Positions 41,683-41,917 of a stretch of 41,917 bases of DNA are shown here, in pieces (positions within the stretch are counted from its first letter, which is position 1; each line of letters starts with the position of its first letter). The notes under the pieces are model-generated. The model saw nothing but the letters and a program-made list of their open reading frames with translations. It did not search any database and had not been told where the DNA came from. The position numbers and the translations under genes are program-made. Location: contig JAIYCQ010000012.1 in assembly GCA_027487945.1 (NCBI GenBank), positions 1-41,917 of the forward strand. Reading direction: 5' to 3'. This DNA comes from Caulobacteraceae bacterium (GTDB lineage: Bacteria > Pseudomonadota > Alphaproteobacteria > Caulobacterales > Caulobacteraceae).

Positions 41683-41917
41683 TTTTATCTAATGAAATCA
41701 ATACGATCCCGATGCGCCGGTTGGGGACTTCTCCGCCCGGGTAACGCTTGGGGTAACACCGCCTCTGTAACACCCTTCAGAAGCAAGTTTCTCGCGCCCG
41801 CGCGCCCGCGCGCGCTCGCCTGCGCGCGTGAGAGCGAACCGAGAGCGCCAAGCCGAGAGGCAGGGACCGACAAGGCGTAACCGTGACCGACATTGTCACA
41901 TAAGGTGCCGATGTGAC
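41683..41917. other. Non-coding region after tRNA-Arg with repeats (possible integration site flank)
   Basis: No convincing gene was found here. Immediately after the CCA end is an AT-rich stretch, then GTAAC three times (41741, 41753, 41767) with spacings of 12 and 14 bases, a CG-alternating tract near 41795-41830, and an inverted repeat at the edge. Composition differs from the core-gene regions. tRNA 3' ends are common sites of phage and island integration, and the repeats could be recombinase or excisionase sites, but no integrase is visible. Confidence 0.5.
41895..41917. repeat. Inverted repeat at window edge
   Basis: GTCACAT (41895-41901) and ATGTGAC (41911-41917) are perfect inverse copies around a nine-base loop. 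A further GTGAC at 41883-41887 pairs with the first arm, so three half-sites are evenly laid out. It could be an operator or a recombination arm site. Confidence 0.55.

Noticed and set aside
41692..41880. Open frames on both strands after tRNA-Arg
   Set aside because: Short, arginine/alanine-rich, without ribosome sites or domains; the CG-alternating tract keeps stop codons out by chance.

Overview
The window is high-GC, gene-dense DNA from an alphaproteobacterium, most probably of the order Caulobacterales (Caulobacter/Phenylobacterium/Brevundimonas-like). The strongest pointers are a full-length CcrM adenine methyltransferase whose upstream region has a CtrA-like box followed by three GANTC sites in 24 bp, the gene order mutY-dciA-dsbA-smc, a PhaR/PhaA/PhaB polyhydroxybutyrate cluster, and many alphaproteobacterial-type conserved small proteins. 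Most genes look like ordinary core chromosome. No insertion sequence, CRISPR array or rRNA was seen. Only the last about 230 bases, beyond a tRNA-Arg gene, look different.

Layout. 1-9.2 kb: a cut-off feruloyl-CoA synthase-like enzyme; an SPFH protein with a lipobox; an ECF42-type sigma factor coupled to a YCII (DGPF) protein; a dihydroorotase-family protein; a heptosyltransferase; YgfZ; and an alpha/beta hydrolase with a long proline tract. 9.3-13 kb: tag-rnhB, an acyl-CoA dehydrogenase, and ccrM. 13-19.4 kb: mutY, then (across an inverted-repeat element) dciA, a DsbA-like lipoprotein, smc and a small conserved-looking protein. 19.4-23.5 kb: HMG-CoA lyase overlapping an ArnT-like GT39 membrane glycosyltransferase, divergent from a DPM1/ArnC-like GT2 enzyme, then a small membrane protein. 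23.5-28 kb: an HTH protein, a small conserved protein, phaR, phaA, phaB and a DUF4908-like secreted protein. 28-32.8 kb: a cupin and gloB, a methyltransferase, a P-II protein, a phospholipase D and a convergent EEP-family phosphodiesterase. 32-38.2 kb: EEP-metW-metX with 4-base overlaps, and the divergent chain sixA-DUF952-pyrD-(micro-ORF)-histidine kinase, also mostly overlapping. 38.2-41.9 kb: a dual-specificity-type phosphatase, gamma-glutamyltransferase, a P1 peptidase, and tRNA-Arg(ACG).

How parts work together. PhaA and PhaB make 3-hydroxybutyryl-CoA from acetyl-CoA and PhaR is the matching repressor. A PhaR-like motif lies between phaR and phaA, and a nearly identical one lies just upstream of the P-II nitrogen regulator gene, which would tie carbon storage to nitrogen signalling. 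MetX/MetW make O-acetylhomoserine for methionine. DciA, SMC, CcrM, RNase HII, MutY and Tag are replication, segregation and repair functions. The GT2/GT39 pair fits sugar transfer through a polyprenyl-phosphate carrier to an envelope glycolipid.

Non-coding structure includes two copies of a dispersed palindromic repeat (13.0 and 29.1 kb), a two-armed inverted-repeat element filling the mutY/dciA gap, and repeats after the tRNA gene that could belong to an integrated element starting beyond the window.
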